A DNA stretch of 64,000 nt from Bacillus timonensis (GTDB taxonomy: Bacteria; Bacillota; Bacilli; Bacillales; Bacillaceae_L): positions 1 through 64,000 of the forward strand of contig JAIVAN010000013.1 in NCBI GenBank assembly GCA_020171895.1. Reading direction: 5' to 3'. Position 1 is the first letter of the stretch, and each line of letters opens with the position of its first letter. The notes under the pieces are model-generated. The model was not told the origin of the DNA. It made no database searches and was given only the letters and a program-made list of their open reading frames with translations. Positions 35,099-44,589 of this stretch are shown here, piece by piece. The translations under genes were made by a program, and so were the position numbers.

Positions 35099-37168
35099 TT
35101 ATAGAATTGCTGTTCTCTTTAAGATTTTTACTTCATACGGCGATAATTCAATTGTAGATGGCGCATCTTCCCCGGTTCGCACATCGATATATACTCCGTC
35201 TGTTAATTCTACGGAGTATACATTTGTACTGAAATTAAATAGGAATACAAAATCTTTTTCTCCATCCGTTCGTAGTTGTGCTGTTACACCATAAGGCAAT
35301 TCGCTATTTATTGTTCTTTTTACTCCAAGCTGCTTTGTTAATTGGCCATAAAAATCAGAGTGGAATTGATCTTTATTTCTAGACGCAATATAATACGATT
35401 TCCCTTTTCCTAAGTTATTTACCGTAATTGCTGGTCTGCCTTCATAGAAATCATCTCGATAGAAGGCTAACGCTTGAGCCCCTTCTAAATGGATTAATTC
35501 ACATAGTTCATATGCAACATAAGAACCTACCAATCCGAAGTTGTTATTTTTAGAAAAAACAATCGTATTAGTGTCCCCATCCTGTAAACCTTCTATTTCC
35601 TCTGACCATATACCTAATGTTTTACGAAGTGGACCTGGAAAACCACCTAGAAAACATAGATCATTCTCATCCACAACACCTGACCAATAGGTAGCTACAA
35701 AATTTCCACCATTTGTTACAAATTCTTCAATTTTATTCCCTACCCCGCCCTTAACCATATAAAGCATCGGTGCGACTACTAATTTATATTTTTGTAAGTC
35801 ACTCTCCATATCAATTACATCAACTGGAATGCCTCTTTCCCAAAAAGCTTTGTAATGCCTCTTTACTGTATCTTCATAACCCATTCCAATGTTACGTGGG
35901 CCTTGTGCATCTTTGAGAGCCCATCGATTTTCTGTATCAAAGATAATTGCTACTTCAGGCTCTATACTGGTATCGACTATTTCATCCAACATTCCAAGCG
36001 CTTCTCCTACTTCCATCACATCTTTAAATACTCTCGTATTTTCATTTGCTACATGGTCAATGACTGCTCCGTGAAACTTTTCACTGCCACCTCGACTTTT
36101 ACGCCATTGAAAATACTGAACAGAATTAGAACCATGTGCCACAGCTTGAATAGAAGATAATAAGTGCATACCAGGCCTCTTTAACTTACTAATCTCTTGC
36201 CAGTTTGTTAAGCTAGGAGTACTTTCCATTAACATAAATGGTTGACCATTTTTTAAAGAACGGAACATATCATGGTTCAAAGCAGTCCATACTGCAACAT
36301 CTACATCATCCCAAGTGAAATGCCACTTTGGATAGGAATCCCATGAAACAAAGTCTACCTCTTTAGCAAACTTTGCATAGTTTAATCCTTCAAAAGCCTC
36401 CATAAAATTTGTCGTTGTAGGTAGAATAGGATTCTTTTCCTTTAAGGGTGCAATTTCATGTCGATAAAAATCAATTGTTTGATCCGTTACAAAACGCTTC
36501 CAATCCAAATTTAATCCATGAACCATTGTTTCTCCATGTGAAGCTGGTGACTCAATTTGTGACCAACTTGTAAAAGTATGACTCCAGAATGTTGTCCACC
36601 AAGCATGATTTAGGTTATCTATCGTTTGATATTTGTCCTTTAACCAGGTTCGGAATGCATCCTGACAATAGTTACAATGACACTCACCCCCGTATTCATT
36701 TGAAATATGCCAACCGATTACCGCTCGGTGTTGCGAATATCGCTCAGCTAACTTAGTATTCATTATTTTTACTTTTTCTCGGTATACAGGTGATGTGAAA
36801 CAGTGATTGTGTCTTAATCCATGTAAATTTCTCCTACGATTGGGTCCAACCCTTAGAACTTCTGGATATTTCTCAGACATCCACGCTGGCCTAGCTCCAC
36901 TGGGAGTTGCTAGAAAAACATATATTCCATTTTTTTCGAATGTATCTAGGACAAAATCTAGCCAATCAAAATTAAATTTCCCTTCGTTTGGTTCAAGAGC
37001 CATCCAAGAGAAAATTCCAACGGACATCACATTACAATTAGCTAACTTCATTAAGCGTATATCTTCTTCAAAAACTCCAGGGTATTGCAACCACTGCTCT
37101 GGATTATAATCTGCACCGTGTAACATTTTGGTGATTTTTTCACTAAACGGAGTCCATTTTCTTATCAC
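35099..37168 (-). CDS. Beta-galactosidase, GH42 (GanA-like)
   Basis: A protein of 689 aa. The start is GTG at 37168, six bases after AAAGGAGG; the longer frame to 37429 adds 87 residues unlike any GH42. The N-terminus MLHGADYNPEQWL, the acid/base Glu in WHISNEYGG, the nucleophile Glu in LMESTPS and a Cys cluster (CHCNYCQDAF) for zinc are family hallmarks. It would split galacto-oligosaccharides such as those from arabinogalactan. A 293-bp spacer with an 8-bp inverted repeat separates it from the permease genes. Confidence 0.93.
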   Translation of the reverse strand: MIRKWTPFSEKITKMLHGADYNPEQWLQYPGVFEEDIRLMKLANCNVMSVGIFSWMALEPNEGKFNFDWLDFVLDTFEKNGIYVFLATPSGARPAWMSEKYPEVLRVGPNRRRNLHGLRHNHCFTSPVYREKVKIMNTKLAERYSQHRAVIGWHISNEYGGECHCNYCQDAFRTWLKDKYQTIDNLNHAWWTTFWSHTFTSWSQIESPASHGETMVHGLNLDWKRFVTDQTIDFYRHEIAPLKEKNPILPTTTNFMEAFEGLNYAKFAKEVDFVSWDSYPKWHFTWDDVDVAVWTALNHDMFRSLKNGQPFMLMESTPSLTNWQEISKLKRPGMHLLSSIQAVAHGSNSVQYFQWRKSRGGSEKFHGAVIDHVANENTRVFKDVMEVGEALGMLDEIVDTSIEPEVAIIFDTENRWALKDAQGPRNIGMGYEDTVKRHYKAFWERGIPVDVIDMESDLQKYKLVVAPMLYMVKGGVGNKIEEFVTNGGNFVATYWSGVVDENDLCFLGGFPGPLRKTLGIWSEEIEGLQDGDTNTIVFSKNNNFGLVGSYVAYELCELIHLEGAQALAFYRDDFYEGRPAITVNNLGKGKSYYIASRNKDQFHSDFYGQLTKQLGVKRTINSELPYGVTAQLRTDGEKDFVFLFNFSTNVYSVELTDGVYIDVRTGEDAPSTIELSPYEVKILKRTAIL

Positions 37169-37373
37169 CTTGATCCTCCTTTTATTAATCCTGCCTAGAT
37201 GAATAAATATTTTAGATTTTAATAGTTTAAATGAATTGTGTTGGTCGAACGGTCTATCAGTTAGCTTTATTGTATGGAATAGAAAATAAAAAACTGGTTT
37301 GTGGATATTATGTAATTGTTTATCCCATTCTGTTAAAACGCAGGAAAATTCTTTCTTATTTTTTATTGGAGGA

Positions 37374-37411
37374 CGGCTCGATTGCCTTACTATAACTGGA
37401 CAACCGAGCCG
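37374..37411 (-). other. Hairpin in the permease-GH42 spacer
   Basis: ACGGCTCG and CGAGCCGT form a perfect 8-bp stem with a loop of about 22 bases and no following T run. It lies 200 bases before the GH42 start. It may be an RNA processing or stability element; a terminator is unlikely. Confidence 0.4.
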
Positions 37412-37461
37412 TAGATTGAAAAAAGACACTTAAAGACGAAGTGGTACAATACATTTATTTA

Positions 37462-38289
37462 TTAACCTTTGACTGACCCCATCATACCTGCAACAAAGTG
37501 TTTCTGCATGAAGAAGAAAACCGCTGCAGTTGGGAGTGTCGCAATGACAATTGCGGACATAATAACACCGTAATCTGGTGTATAACCAGCACCAAGATTA
37601 GATATGACCAAGGGAATCGTTAGATTTTCTGGTGATTGTAAAACTACCAATGGCCATAGATAATTGTTCCAACTATTCATAAACGCGATAATGGCTGCCG
37701 CTGCATAAACCGTTTTCATTGTTGGTACATAAATACGGAAAAAGATCCCAATTTCACTAAGTCCATCAATTCTACCTGCTTCCACCAATTCCTTCGCGAA
37801 CATTTTCGTATTTTGACGGAAGAAAAAAATGAAAAAGGCAGTAATGATCGTTGGTAATATAACTGCAGCCAAAGTATCAATACCTAAGAAAGGCGCAGTT
37901 GCTGATATTTTCCCAAAGAATCGGTACAACGGAATCATAATCGCTGCAAACGGAATCATCATGGATAACAATAAAATGTTAAATATTTTATCTTTTCCAG
38001 GTGAACGGTAAATTTCAAAACCATATCCAGCTAAAGAACCAATTAACAATGTTAAAAATGTTGTAATTACTGCAACTATAGTAGAGTTAATCATTGCACT
38101 CATAATATCAACTTGACCAAATAAAACTTTCAAGTTTTCTATTAAGTGTGTACCAGGTAGTAGACGACCTTTGGTAACATCTACGGATTTGTTTGTCATA
38201 CTAATAAGCATCCATAAAAATGGGAAAAGAGAAATGATTGATGCAACACTTAAAATAACATAGGTAGCTACTCTCTTTAATTTTTTCAT
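37462..38289 (-). CDS. Carbohydrate ABC transporter permease (MalG/GanQ type)
   Basis: A 275-aa permease with six membrane segments. The EAA loop reads ELVEAGRIDGLSEIGIFFRIYVPTMK. It pairs with the MalF-type permease encoded just upstream (4-bp overlap, ATGA). No ATPase is encoded in the operon. In Bacilli such CUT1 importers usually borrow the shared ATPase MsmX, which should apply here too but cannot be shown from the window. Confidence 0.92.
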   Translation of the reverse strand: MKKLKRVATYVILSVASIISLFPFLWMLISMTNKSVDVTKGRLLPGTHLIENLKVLFGQVDIMSAMINSTIVAVITTFLTLLIGSLAGYGFEIYRSPGKDKIFNILLLSMMIPFAAIMIPLYRFFGKISATAPFLGIDTLAAVILPTIITAFFIFFFRQNTKMFAKELVEAGRIDGLSEIGIFFRIYVPTMKTVYAAAAIIAFMNSWNNYLWPLVVLQSPENLTIPLVISNLGAGYTPDYGVIMSAIVIATLPTAAVFFFMQKHFVAGMMGSVKG

Positions 38290-39215
38290 TTTTTATCACC
38301 TGCTACTCTAAATTGAATAATAGATAAGAGAACAACTAAGATCACAATAACGTATGATACTGTCGCGGCATATCCAAAATCTGGCGTATATTCAAACGAT
38401 AAATTGTATATGTACATTGAAATGGAAAGCGTTGAGTTACCTGGACCGCCACTCGTAATATTCATAACCTCATCGAATAATTGCAATGTACCAATTGTTG
38501 AAACAATTGACGTAAATAAAATGATCGGTTTCAGCATTGGAATTGTAATATAAAAGAATTGTTGAAAAGCAGAGGCTCCATCAATTTTTGCAGCTTCATA
38601 CATTTGCTTATCAACGTTTTGTATTGCTGATAAATAAAAAATCATGTTGTATCCAGTCCATTTCCAAGTTATCGCGATAATAATTGTGATTTTTGCTAAT
38701 AAAGGATCAGTTAGCCAATTTAAAGGCTCCGAAATAATGTTAATACTCATTAAAAACTTGTTTACTAAACCATCGACTGCAAATAAATATTTAAAGATAA
38801 CTGCATATGCAACAAGAGAAGTTACGCACGGTATGAAAATAGCTGTTCGGAAAAAACCTTTAAATTTTAATGTTGCATCATTTAGTAGAACAGAAAAGAA
38901 AAGCGCTAAAATAATCATAATAGGCACTTGAATCAATAAATAAATGAGTGTATTCGTTAGTGCTGAAATAAACGTTGGGTCACTAAATAATCTAAAATAG
39001 TTTTCAAGACCTACATATTCTAGGTTCGTACCCATACCAGATTTTAAGGATAGTAGAAATGCTTGTACCATAGGATAAAAATAAAACAAAGAAATTCCGA
39101 TACCAGATAGGGAAATAAACATCCAACCCATGTAGTTTCTCTTTAAACGATGCATTAATGGCTTTTTGCTATTCAACGCTGGTTGCACATCTGTTTTTTT
39201 TGACAGTTCTATCAT
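38286..39215 (-). CDS. Carbohydrate ABC transporter permease (MalF/GanP type)
   Basis: A 309-aa permease with six membrane segments after a polar N-terminus. The EAA loop reads MYEAAKIDGASAFQQFFYITIPMLKP. AGGAGG precedes the ATG at 39215. It forms the heterodimeric channel with the downstream permease. A hairpin between it and the binding-protein gene (39262-39301) probably sets a higher level for the binding protein. Confidence 0.92.
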   Translation of the reverse strand: MIELSKKTDVQPALNSKKPLMHRLKRNYMGWMFISLSGIGISLFYFYPMVQAFLLSLKSGMGTNLEYVGLENYFRLFSDPTFISALTNTLIYLLIQVPIMIILALFFSVLLNDATLKFKGFFRTAIFIPCVTSLVAYAVIFKYLFAVDGLVNKFLMSINIISEPLNWLTDPLLAKITIIIAITWKWTGYNMIFYLSAIQNVDKQMYEAAKIDGASAFQQFFYITIPMLKPIILFTSIVSTIGTLQLFDEVMNITSGGPGNSTLSISMYIYNLSFEYTPDFGYAATVSYVIVILVVLLSIIQFRVAGDKK

Positions 39216-39261
39216 GTTCTTACTCCTCCTTGCTCATGAGAAAAACTCAACTTTTTAAGAA

Positions 39262-39301
39262 AGGGATTCTACTAAAAGTAAAATACTTTCGTAGAATCCC
39301 T
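39262..39301 (-). other. Intra-operon stem-loop after the binding-protein gene
   Basis: AGGGATTCTAC pairs perfectly with GTAGAATCCCT over an 18-base loop, with no long T run. Such stem-loops after sugar-binding protein genes commonly stabilise the upstream mRNA or partly terminate. Confidence 0.6.
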
Positions 39302-39330
39302 CTTATTCCCATTTGCCTTAACTTAAAGAA

Positions 39331-40632
39331 TTATTTTAGTTGTGATTCTGCCTGAGCTTGAGCATCCGCAAGTACATCTTCTAACGGTTTACCTTTTAGA
39401 TAATTTTGAACTTCAGCAGCTAGTATATCTTCTATTGCATATGTGTGTAACCCCATGTTTACAGCAGGAACTTCAGCCATCCATTCGGAGAAGTCTTTTA
39501 CAATTGCTTGACCACCAAAGAATTCATTTGGAGTTGCATAAGCATCACTAGTTGATGCTGGTTTATACGTACCAATTGCACCTACTTCAGTTACTAATTG
39601 TTCGTAGAATGGTACGCTAGAACCAAATGTTTTACCTAAGAATTCAGCAGCTTTTTCTTTTCCATCGACGTTTAAAACATACCACGAGCTTCCACCTTGG
39701 TTAGATGCTTGTTTTGAACCGCTCATGTTTAATCGTGGAGTTGGAGCAACTGCCCATTTCCCAGCTTGAGATTTTTCTGCAGCGATGCTAGCTGTAATCC
39801 AGTTACCAACAGGAACTGTTGCAACGTCACCACTGTTAAATGCAGCAAGGAATTGACTCCAATCAGAATTAGCTTTAACAATATCAGCTTCCATCAATGC
39901 TTTATAGTTCTCTAATGCTTTCATTAATGCTTCGTTTCCAACTAAGTTTACAGTTTTACCGTCTTCTTCTACATACCAAGACCCTGCTGTTTGCATCATG
40001 ACACGAAGCATACCTAAGTCATTTGGATCAAGAGAAACGAAATCTTTACCAGTTTTTGCTTTTACATCTATACCAATTTCAATGTATCTTTCCCACGTAA
40101 TGTTCGTTAAATCGTCAATTGTATAACCAGCTTCTGCAAGATAGTCTGTGCGGAAGAATAATCCTGTTACACCTGTATCAAATGGGAGACCATATTGAAC
40201 TCCATCTAAGCTAGTAGGTTCAAGCTTATATGCAGCAAAATCATCTCGATTGAAATAGTCACCAATTGGAAAAAATGCATCTGGATATGCTTTTAAGAAA
40301 CTTTGAGCACGTTGGTCCTCGATTAATACGATGTTAGGCATACCTTTCATAGTCCCTGAACTCAATCCAGTATTTAGTTTTTGAACGATATCATCTTGTG
40401 CATTTTCAACGATATTTAGATTTATATCGTCACCAGGATAATGCTCTTTTGCAATATTAAGTGCTGCAATGTTGAAGTTTGGATCCCAAGCCCAAACTGT
40501 CACTTTTGTTTTTCCATCTTTTGTACCACCGTCACTTGAGCCTTTTTCATTCGAATTTGCTGATTCACCACTACAAGCTGCTAAAATAAGGATAGATATT
40601 ACAGTTAATACTAAAAAAAATTGTTTCTTCAT
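39331..40632 (-). CDS. Galactoside-binding lipoprotein of a CUT1 ABC transporter
   Basis: A 433-aa solute-binding protein of the MalE/GanS cluster. The signal ends in the lipobox LAAC, with acylated Cys20, followed by a Ser/Gly-rich linker. The mature fold begins TKVTVWAWDPNFNIAAL. It heads the operon, with GAGGGGG before the ATG and a long leader containing a near-consensus catabolite-control (cre) site. Ligands are probably galacto-oligosaccharides, melibiose, raffinose or lactose, inferred from the three hydrolases downstream. Confidence 0.92.
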   Translation of the reverse strand: MKKQFFLVLTVISILILAACSGESANSNEKGSSDGGTKDGKTKVTVWAWDPNFNIAALNIAKEHYPGDDINLNIVENAQDDIVQKLNTGLSSGTMKGMPNIVLIEDQRAQSFLKAYPDAFFPIGDYFNRDDFAAYKLEPTSLDGVQYGLPFDTGVTGLFFRTDYLAEAGYTIDDLTNITWERYIEIGIDVKAKTGKDFVSLDPNDLGMLRVMMQTAGSWYVEEDGKTVNLVGNEALMKALENYKALMEADIVKANSDWSQFLAAFNSGDVATVPVGNWITASIAAEKSQAGKWAVAPTPRLNMSGSKQASNQGGSSWYVLNVDGKEKAAEFLGKTFGSSVPFYEQLVTEVGAIGTYKPASTSDAYATPNEFFGGQAIVKDFSEWMAEVPAVNMGLHTYAIEDILAAEVQNYLKGKPLEDVLADAQAQAESQLK

Positions 40633-40946
40633 TTAAATACCCCCTCTTTCATTCTTTTTGAAAGTTTTTCAAGATGCTTTAAATAAATTTTAACATCTCA
40701 TTGGAAAATACTACTAGGACGATATTTAGAAGATAGTTTGATTTTCTTTAGAAGAATATAAAGCGCTTTCATTTAAAGTGTTAAAAATTTCTGAATTGTA
40801 ATATTTTTAGGTTGGTTATTGTATTATTTTTGGATTTCATTTAGCTGTTCATACAAGCTCCTACCATAGCTCTAATACATTTGTACTGAGAAAGACAAGA
40901 CACATGTAGAAAAAATAACACTTCGTCTGGTGACAAAGTGTTATTT
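40633..40946 (-). other. Leader and promoter region of the galactoside operon
   Basis: This 314-base region has no gene. It contains the cre-like site (40758-40771) and the terminator of the kinase gene. I could not fix a convincing -35/-10 pair; TTAAAAT near 40694 is a possible -10. Confidence 0.5.
40758..40771. promoter_or_regulatory. cre-like site (CcpA)
   Basis: ATAAAGCGCTTTCA matches the palindromic TGWAANCGNTNWCA consensus except at the first two positions; the other strand reads TGAAAGCGCTTTAT. It lies about 126 bases upstream of the binding-protein start codon, so catabolite repression of the galactoside operon is likely. Confidence 0.6.
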
Positions 40947-40948
40947 TC
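40912..40948 (-). terminator. Terminator after the two-component genes
   Basis: AAAATAACACTT and AAGTGTTATTTT form a perfect 12-bp stem at the stop codon of the sensor kinase gene. On the minus strand a T-rich run follows. Confidence 0.88.
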
Positions 40949-42707
40949 ACTTAATTAGTGGTAAAGTAATTCTTACTTTCGTTCCTTTTCCGAGCTCACT
41001 AGTAATTTCTACTCCATATTCTTTACCAAACAATAATTGAATCCTTTCGTGTACGTTACGCACACCGATGCCACTAAATAATTGGCGTTTTTCCTTTATA
41101 TATGGTAATTTCTCACCCGTATTATCCAAAGCCATTCCATCACCAGTATCTATTATTTCGCAAATGAGTTCCTGATTTTTTGGTGCGATTAGTATTTTGA
41201 TATAGCCTTCCTTTTTGTGGGTAAAAGCATGGAAAAAAGCATTCTCGATAAATGGCTGAATGACAAGTTTCGGCAAATGATACTTTAAGGAATCATGAGT
41301 AACGAGGTAATTCACTTTAATTTGGTCTCCATACCTCGTTTGATTGATCATGACATAGTTTTTTAAATTACTAATTTCTTGTTCAACCGTAATCGTTTCG
41401 TCCACATTACCTAATGCATTATGTAGTAATGATATCAGTGCATCTATGGTAGAAAAGGCTTTTTCCTTCTTCTCTTCTTTTATTAAAAACTTAATGGATG
41501 TTAGGGTATTATAGAGAAAATGTGGATTAATTTGATGTTGTAATGCCTCTAGTTCGGCCTTTCGTTGTCTTCGTTGTGTCTTCATCACGATATTTACATA
41601 TTCGTGCAACTCATTGAGCATATAATTAAAGGCGCTAGCTAATTTTCTTGCCTCATACCCACCTGTCTCTTGTACTTTCTTATTAAAATCATACTTAGCC
41701 ATATTTGAGATTTGATTAACTAATTTACTTAATGATACTGTCATTCTTCTTGAAATAATAAATACTACGATTACAGCAAATAGTACGATTATTATACTAA
41801 TGAGTACGATTTCTCTTGTATCAATAAGGTTGTCCATGACTAATTCCTTGTCAATTAAATTTACAAGATATAAATCAAGAGTTGGTAAATACTCCGATAA
41901 CATTAAATAGTCCTTATCAAATATGTTTACTTCTTTATGTCCTAAATGATTGTTATCCTTATCTCTAATATAAGTCAACAAATCAAGTGCACTTTTACCT
42001 ATCATTTCCTGTCGGCTACTTGTAATTATTTTACCTTCACTGTTTACGACTAACACACTGTTACCGTTACTTGTATATCCTTCATAAAATTCTCTAAAAT
42101 TTTGTTCTCTTATCGGAATATATAGATACCCATATATGTTTCCAGTCACTCTTTCAGTAAGAGCCTTTGTTGCTACAATCATTGGTACATCATTTGTTGC
42201 CTCTGACTGATCAAATTGATACATGATTTTGTTAGGATTTTCTCTTGTCTTAATCGTCATTGGGTGGTTGACTAAAGTATGAGCTGTAATTGGCCAGTTT
42301 GAATACTTCATATTAAATAATTTGTAATTTGCCCCCAATAAGATTAAATTTGCATCATTAGGATTTTCATTATAAATGCGTTTCATTTGTTCTTTAATAT
42401 CGTAAAACGAGATATTCATATGTAAGGAGTCTCTATCTTTTTGGGTCAAAACCTTTTTAATCGTTCCATTATTTTGAACATCAATTGATGTAACGACCAC
42501 GGAATAATTGAATGCTTCAAGCCGTTGTTTAATTTGGCTAAGTACTTTTGTATTAGTTATAGTAAATGTTTCCATAAAAAGGTTACTCGACATCCGAATG
42601 GTGCTAAAGGTAATTAGAATCGTTACTAGTACAATACTAATGACCATTACTAAAAACATTTTTAGAAATAGACTATTACTTTTAATAATAATGATTAATT
42701 TCCTCAT
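40947..42707 (-). CDS. Sensor histidine kinase, YesM type
   Basis: A 586-aa membrane kinase: membrane segment (about 12-34), extracytoplasmic sensor domain (about 35-300), second membrane segment (IVLISIIIVLFAVIVVFIIS), HAMP (RRMTVSLSKLVNQISNMAKYD), then His_kinase with the phospho-acceptor in HQINPHFLYNTL and an ATPase domain (GIGVRNVHERIQLLFG). This layout is that of YesM/LytS-type kinases that pair with AraC-type regulators. It is placed directly after its regulator (17-bp gap) and next to the sugar transporter it probably controls. Confidence 0.92.
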   Translation of the reverse strand: MRKLIIIIKSNSLFLKMFLVMVISIVLVTILITFSTIRMSSNLFMETFTITNTKVLSQIKQRLEAFNYSVVVTSIDVQNNGTIKKVLTQKDRDSLHMNISFYDIKEQMKRIYNENPNDANLILLGANYKLFNMKYSNWPITAHTLVNHPMTIKTRENPNKIMYQFDQSEATNDVPMIVATKALTERVTGNIYGYLYIPIREQNFREFYEGYTSNGNSVLVVNSEGKIITSSRQEMIGKSALDLLTYIRDKDNNHLGHKEVNIFDKDYLMLSEYLPTLDLYLVNLIDKELVMDNLIDTREIVLISIIIVLFAVIVVFIISRRMTVSLSKLVNQISNMAKYDFNKKVQETGGYEARKLASAFNYMLNELHEYVNIVMKTQRRQRKAELEALQHQINPHFLYNTLTSIKFLIKEEKKEKAFSTIDALISLLHNALGNVDETITVEQEISNLKNYVMINQTRYGDQIKVNYLVTHDSLKYHLPKLVIQPFIENAFFHAFTHKKEGYIKILIAPKNQELICEIIDTGDGMALDNTGEKLPYIKEKRQLFSGIGVRNVHERIQLLFGKEYGVEITSELGKGTKVRITLPLIK

Positions 42708-42724
42708 CTACAGTTTTCCTCTAT

Positions 42725-44254
42725 TCATTGCTGAATCTTTTTTCGGTAACTACTCGGAGACATTCCCTCAATTCGCTTAAAAACCTTACAAAAATAACTA
42801 GGATCTGAGTAACCAACCATTTCACTTACTCTTGATATCGTTGTTTTACTAGACTTCAAAATGTACTTCGCTTTTTTAATTCTTACTTGATTTAAATACT
42901 CACAAAAGCCTTCTTTATGATGGGAACTAAAATAACTTGACAAATATGATGGGTTAAAATGGAAATGTTTAGCTAACTTTGTTAACGAAAGTGGTTCTGA
43001 GTAGTAATCATCAATATATTGCAATAATAATTTCATATTTGTCTGACGTTCCTCTTTTCCATCTTGTAAGACTATTAATCTAACTTCCTCTAAAAAACTT
43101 TCAAAGTAATTCATTGCTTTTTTTGCATTCTCTGCTTCATTAATTTTGGAAAAATAATCATATTTTTTATCCTCTAAACCTGTTGTGTCATACTGCATAT
43201 TTCCTAATAATACGATGACATTAAATATAATATTTTCCATCCAAGACTTAAACTCAAATATATCAATTGTATAATTACTTGCTAAATCATTTACATGTTC
43301 ATTTAAATATTCAAAGGCAACATTAAATTGCTGATGTTTAAAAAAAGAAATGAACTGGTTTAAATCAAAATGATGATCAATTTTATCTATTTCCGGAAGA
43401 TCATCATAGATTAGGACCATTTCTTCAGGTAAGAAAAATAAATAGTCCTTCATCTTTAACAATTGCATTTCATAAATGTCCTTTATTTCCTGCATGGATG
43501 TAAATGGTGGACTCATCATCCAACAAGTCTCATCATTTAATTGACTATTTTGCTCCGCAAGTTTAACCACTGTTTTCTTTATGATAGGTAACTGATCTTC
43601 CTCATAATTTAGCAGAATGATGGTACCGCTTACATTATTGGTTGAAATGACATAACCATTCATTTGTTCCACATGATTTTGTAATTGGTCCAAAATTGGC
43701 TTAAGATTAACTTCTTTATGTCTATCATTAGACCTGTATACAGCGACTAAACAATTATGGTTATATTGAAGAGTTTCTTTTAAATTTGTCTCGATGTCCC
43801 GTGAGTATCCTAATAAACTCTTGTTTAAAAGTTCTTGTATCGATGCCTTCTGATAAGTTACTTCAGTCACATCTTGTTCTTTAGGAACAATGTTACGCAA
43901 CGTCTTAATTAAGTCTTCTCCATTCAGTTTCGGCTTTAAAATATAATCGACGACACCACATTGAAAGGAGGAACGAACATAATCAAAATTCTCGAAACTA
44001 CTAAGAACCACAATCTCAATTTTAGGGTATTTATTTTTTATCTCTTTCACTAATTCAATGCCATCCATCCCTGGCATCACAATGTCTGTTATTACGATGT
44101 GTGGGTGCTCTTGTTCTATAAGTTGTATTGCTTCCTTACCATTAGATGCCTCTCCTACAATTTGAAAACCTTCAGACTCCCAGTTAATATAATTAATAAT
44201 TCCTTGCCTAATGAGCATCTCATCATCCACAATTAACACCTTCCAAGGTACCAT
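42725..44254 (-). CDS. Response regulator with AraC-type DNA-binding domain, YesN type
   Basis: A protein of about 509 aa. The receiver domain has acidic residues D10/D11, phospho-acceptor D57 (HIVITDIVMPGMDG) and the lysine in LKPK. A long linker follows, and the C-terminal AraC domain reads LAKHFHFNPSYLSSYFSSHHKEGFCEYLNQVRIKKAKYILKSS...VGYSDPSYFCKVFKRIEGMSPSSYRK. I prefer ATG 44254; the upstream ATG at 44275 lies before the AGGAGG site. It probably activates the galactoside operon. Confidence 0.92.
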   Translation of the reverse strand: MVPWKVLIVDDEMLIRQGIINYINWESEGFQIVGEASNGKEAIQLIEQEHPHIVITDIVMPGMDGIELVKEIKNKYPKIEIVVLSSFENFDYVRSSFQCGVVDYILKPKLNGEDLIKTLRNIVPKEQDVTEVTYQKASIQELLNKSLLGYSRDIETNLKETLQYNHNCLVAVYRSNDRHKEVNLKPILDQLQNHVEQMNGYVISTNNVSGTIILLNYEEDQLPIIKKTVVKLAEQNSQLNDETCWMMSPPFTSMQEIKDIYEMQLLKMKDYLFFLPEEMVLIYDDLPEIDKIDHHFDLNQFISFFKHQQFNVAFEYLNEHVNDLASNYTIDIFEFKSWMENIIFNVIVLLGNMQYDTTGLEDKKYDYFSKINEAENAKKAMNYFESFLEEVRLIVLQDGKEERQTNMKLLLQYIDDYYSEPLSLTKLAKHFHFNPSYLSSYFSSHHKEGFCEYLNQVRIKKAKYILKSSKTTISRVSEMVGYSDPSYFCKVFKRIEGMSPSSYRKKIQQ

Positions 44255-44336
44255 TATATCTTCCCTCCTCGGCATCTATAATTCTATAATCTAAAGTTCT
44301 TCTAAACCAGAAAGATTCCTTTGTCAAAAAATAAAT

Positions 44337-44356
44337 TTGTTAATGTTTATTAACAA
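44337..44356. promoter_or_regulatory. Perfect inverted repeat, candidate ROK operator
   Basis: TTGTTAATGTTTATTAACAA: two 8-base arms (TTGTTAAT/ATTAACAA) around GTTT. The half-site ATTAACAA recurs at 44530-44537, overlapping the -35 box of the ROK gene. ROK repressors bind AT-rich palindromes of this kind. Confidence 0.55.
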
Positions 44357-44530
44357 CAGTTCTAAAAGTATCTATCTGAAAATCTATCAGAATCAAACAT
44401 ATGCTTTAATCGGTGGTTATCTTACATTAATCCTAACATAAAAAACTATATATTTTGAAAACTTATTTTAACTAAGGTAACAAAATAATTTCAATGATTG
44501 TCATCTAGTTTATTTCCATACTAAATTAAA

Positions 44531-44558
44531 TTAACAAACTTTTATTTTATGTTACAAT
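44531..44558 (+). promoter_or_regulatory. Promoter of the ROK regulator gene
   Basis: TTAACA (44531-44536), 16 bases, TACAAT (44553-44558). The half-operator ATTAACAA (44530-44537) overlaps the -35 box. Confidence 0.6.
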
Positions 44559-44589
44559 ATACTATATTTTGGTTTATGGAGGATATTCA

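Larger units (their letters stand above)
44255..44589. other. Divergent regulatory spacer
   Basis: The spacer between the two divergently transcribed regulator genes contains a perfect inverted repeat (44337-44356) and the ROK promoter (44531-44558). No ORF of note is visible. Confidence 0.7.

Noticed and set aside
37169-37429. N-terminal extension of the GH42 gene
   Set aside because: The 87 extra residues do not resemble GH42 and a strong ribosome site stands before GTG 37168.
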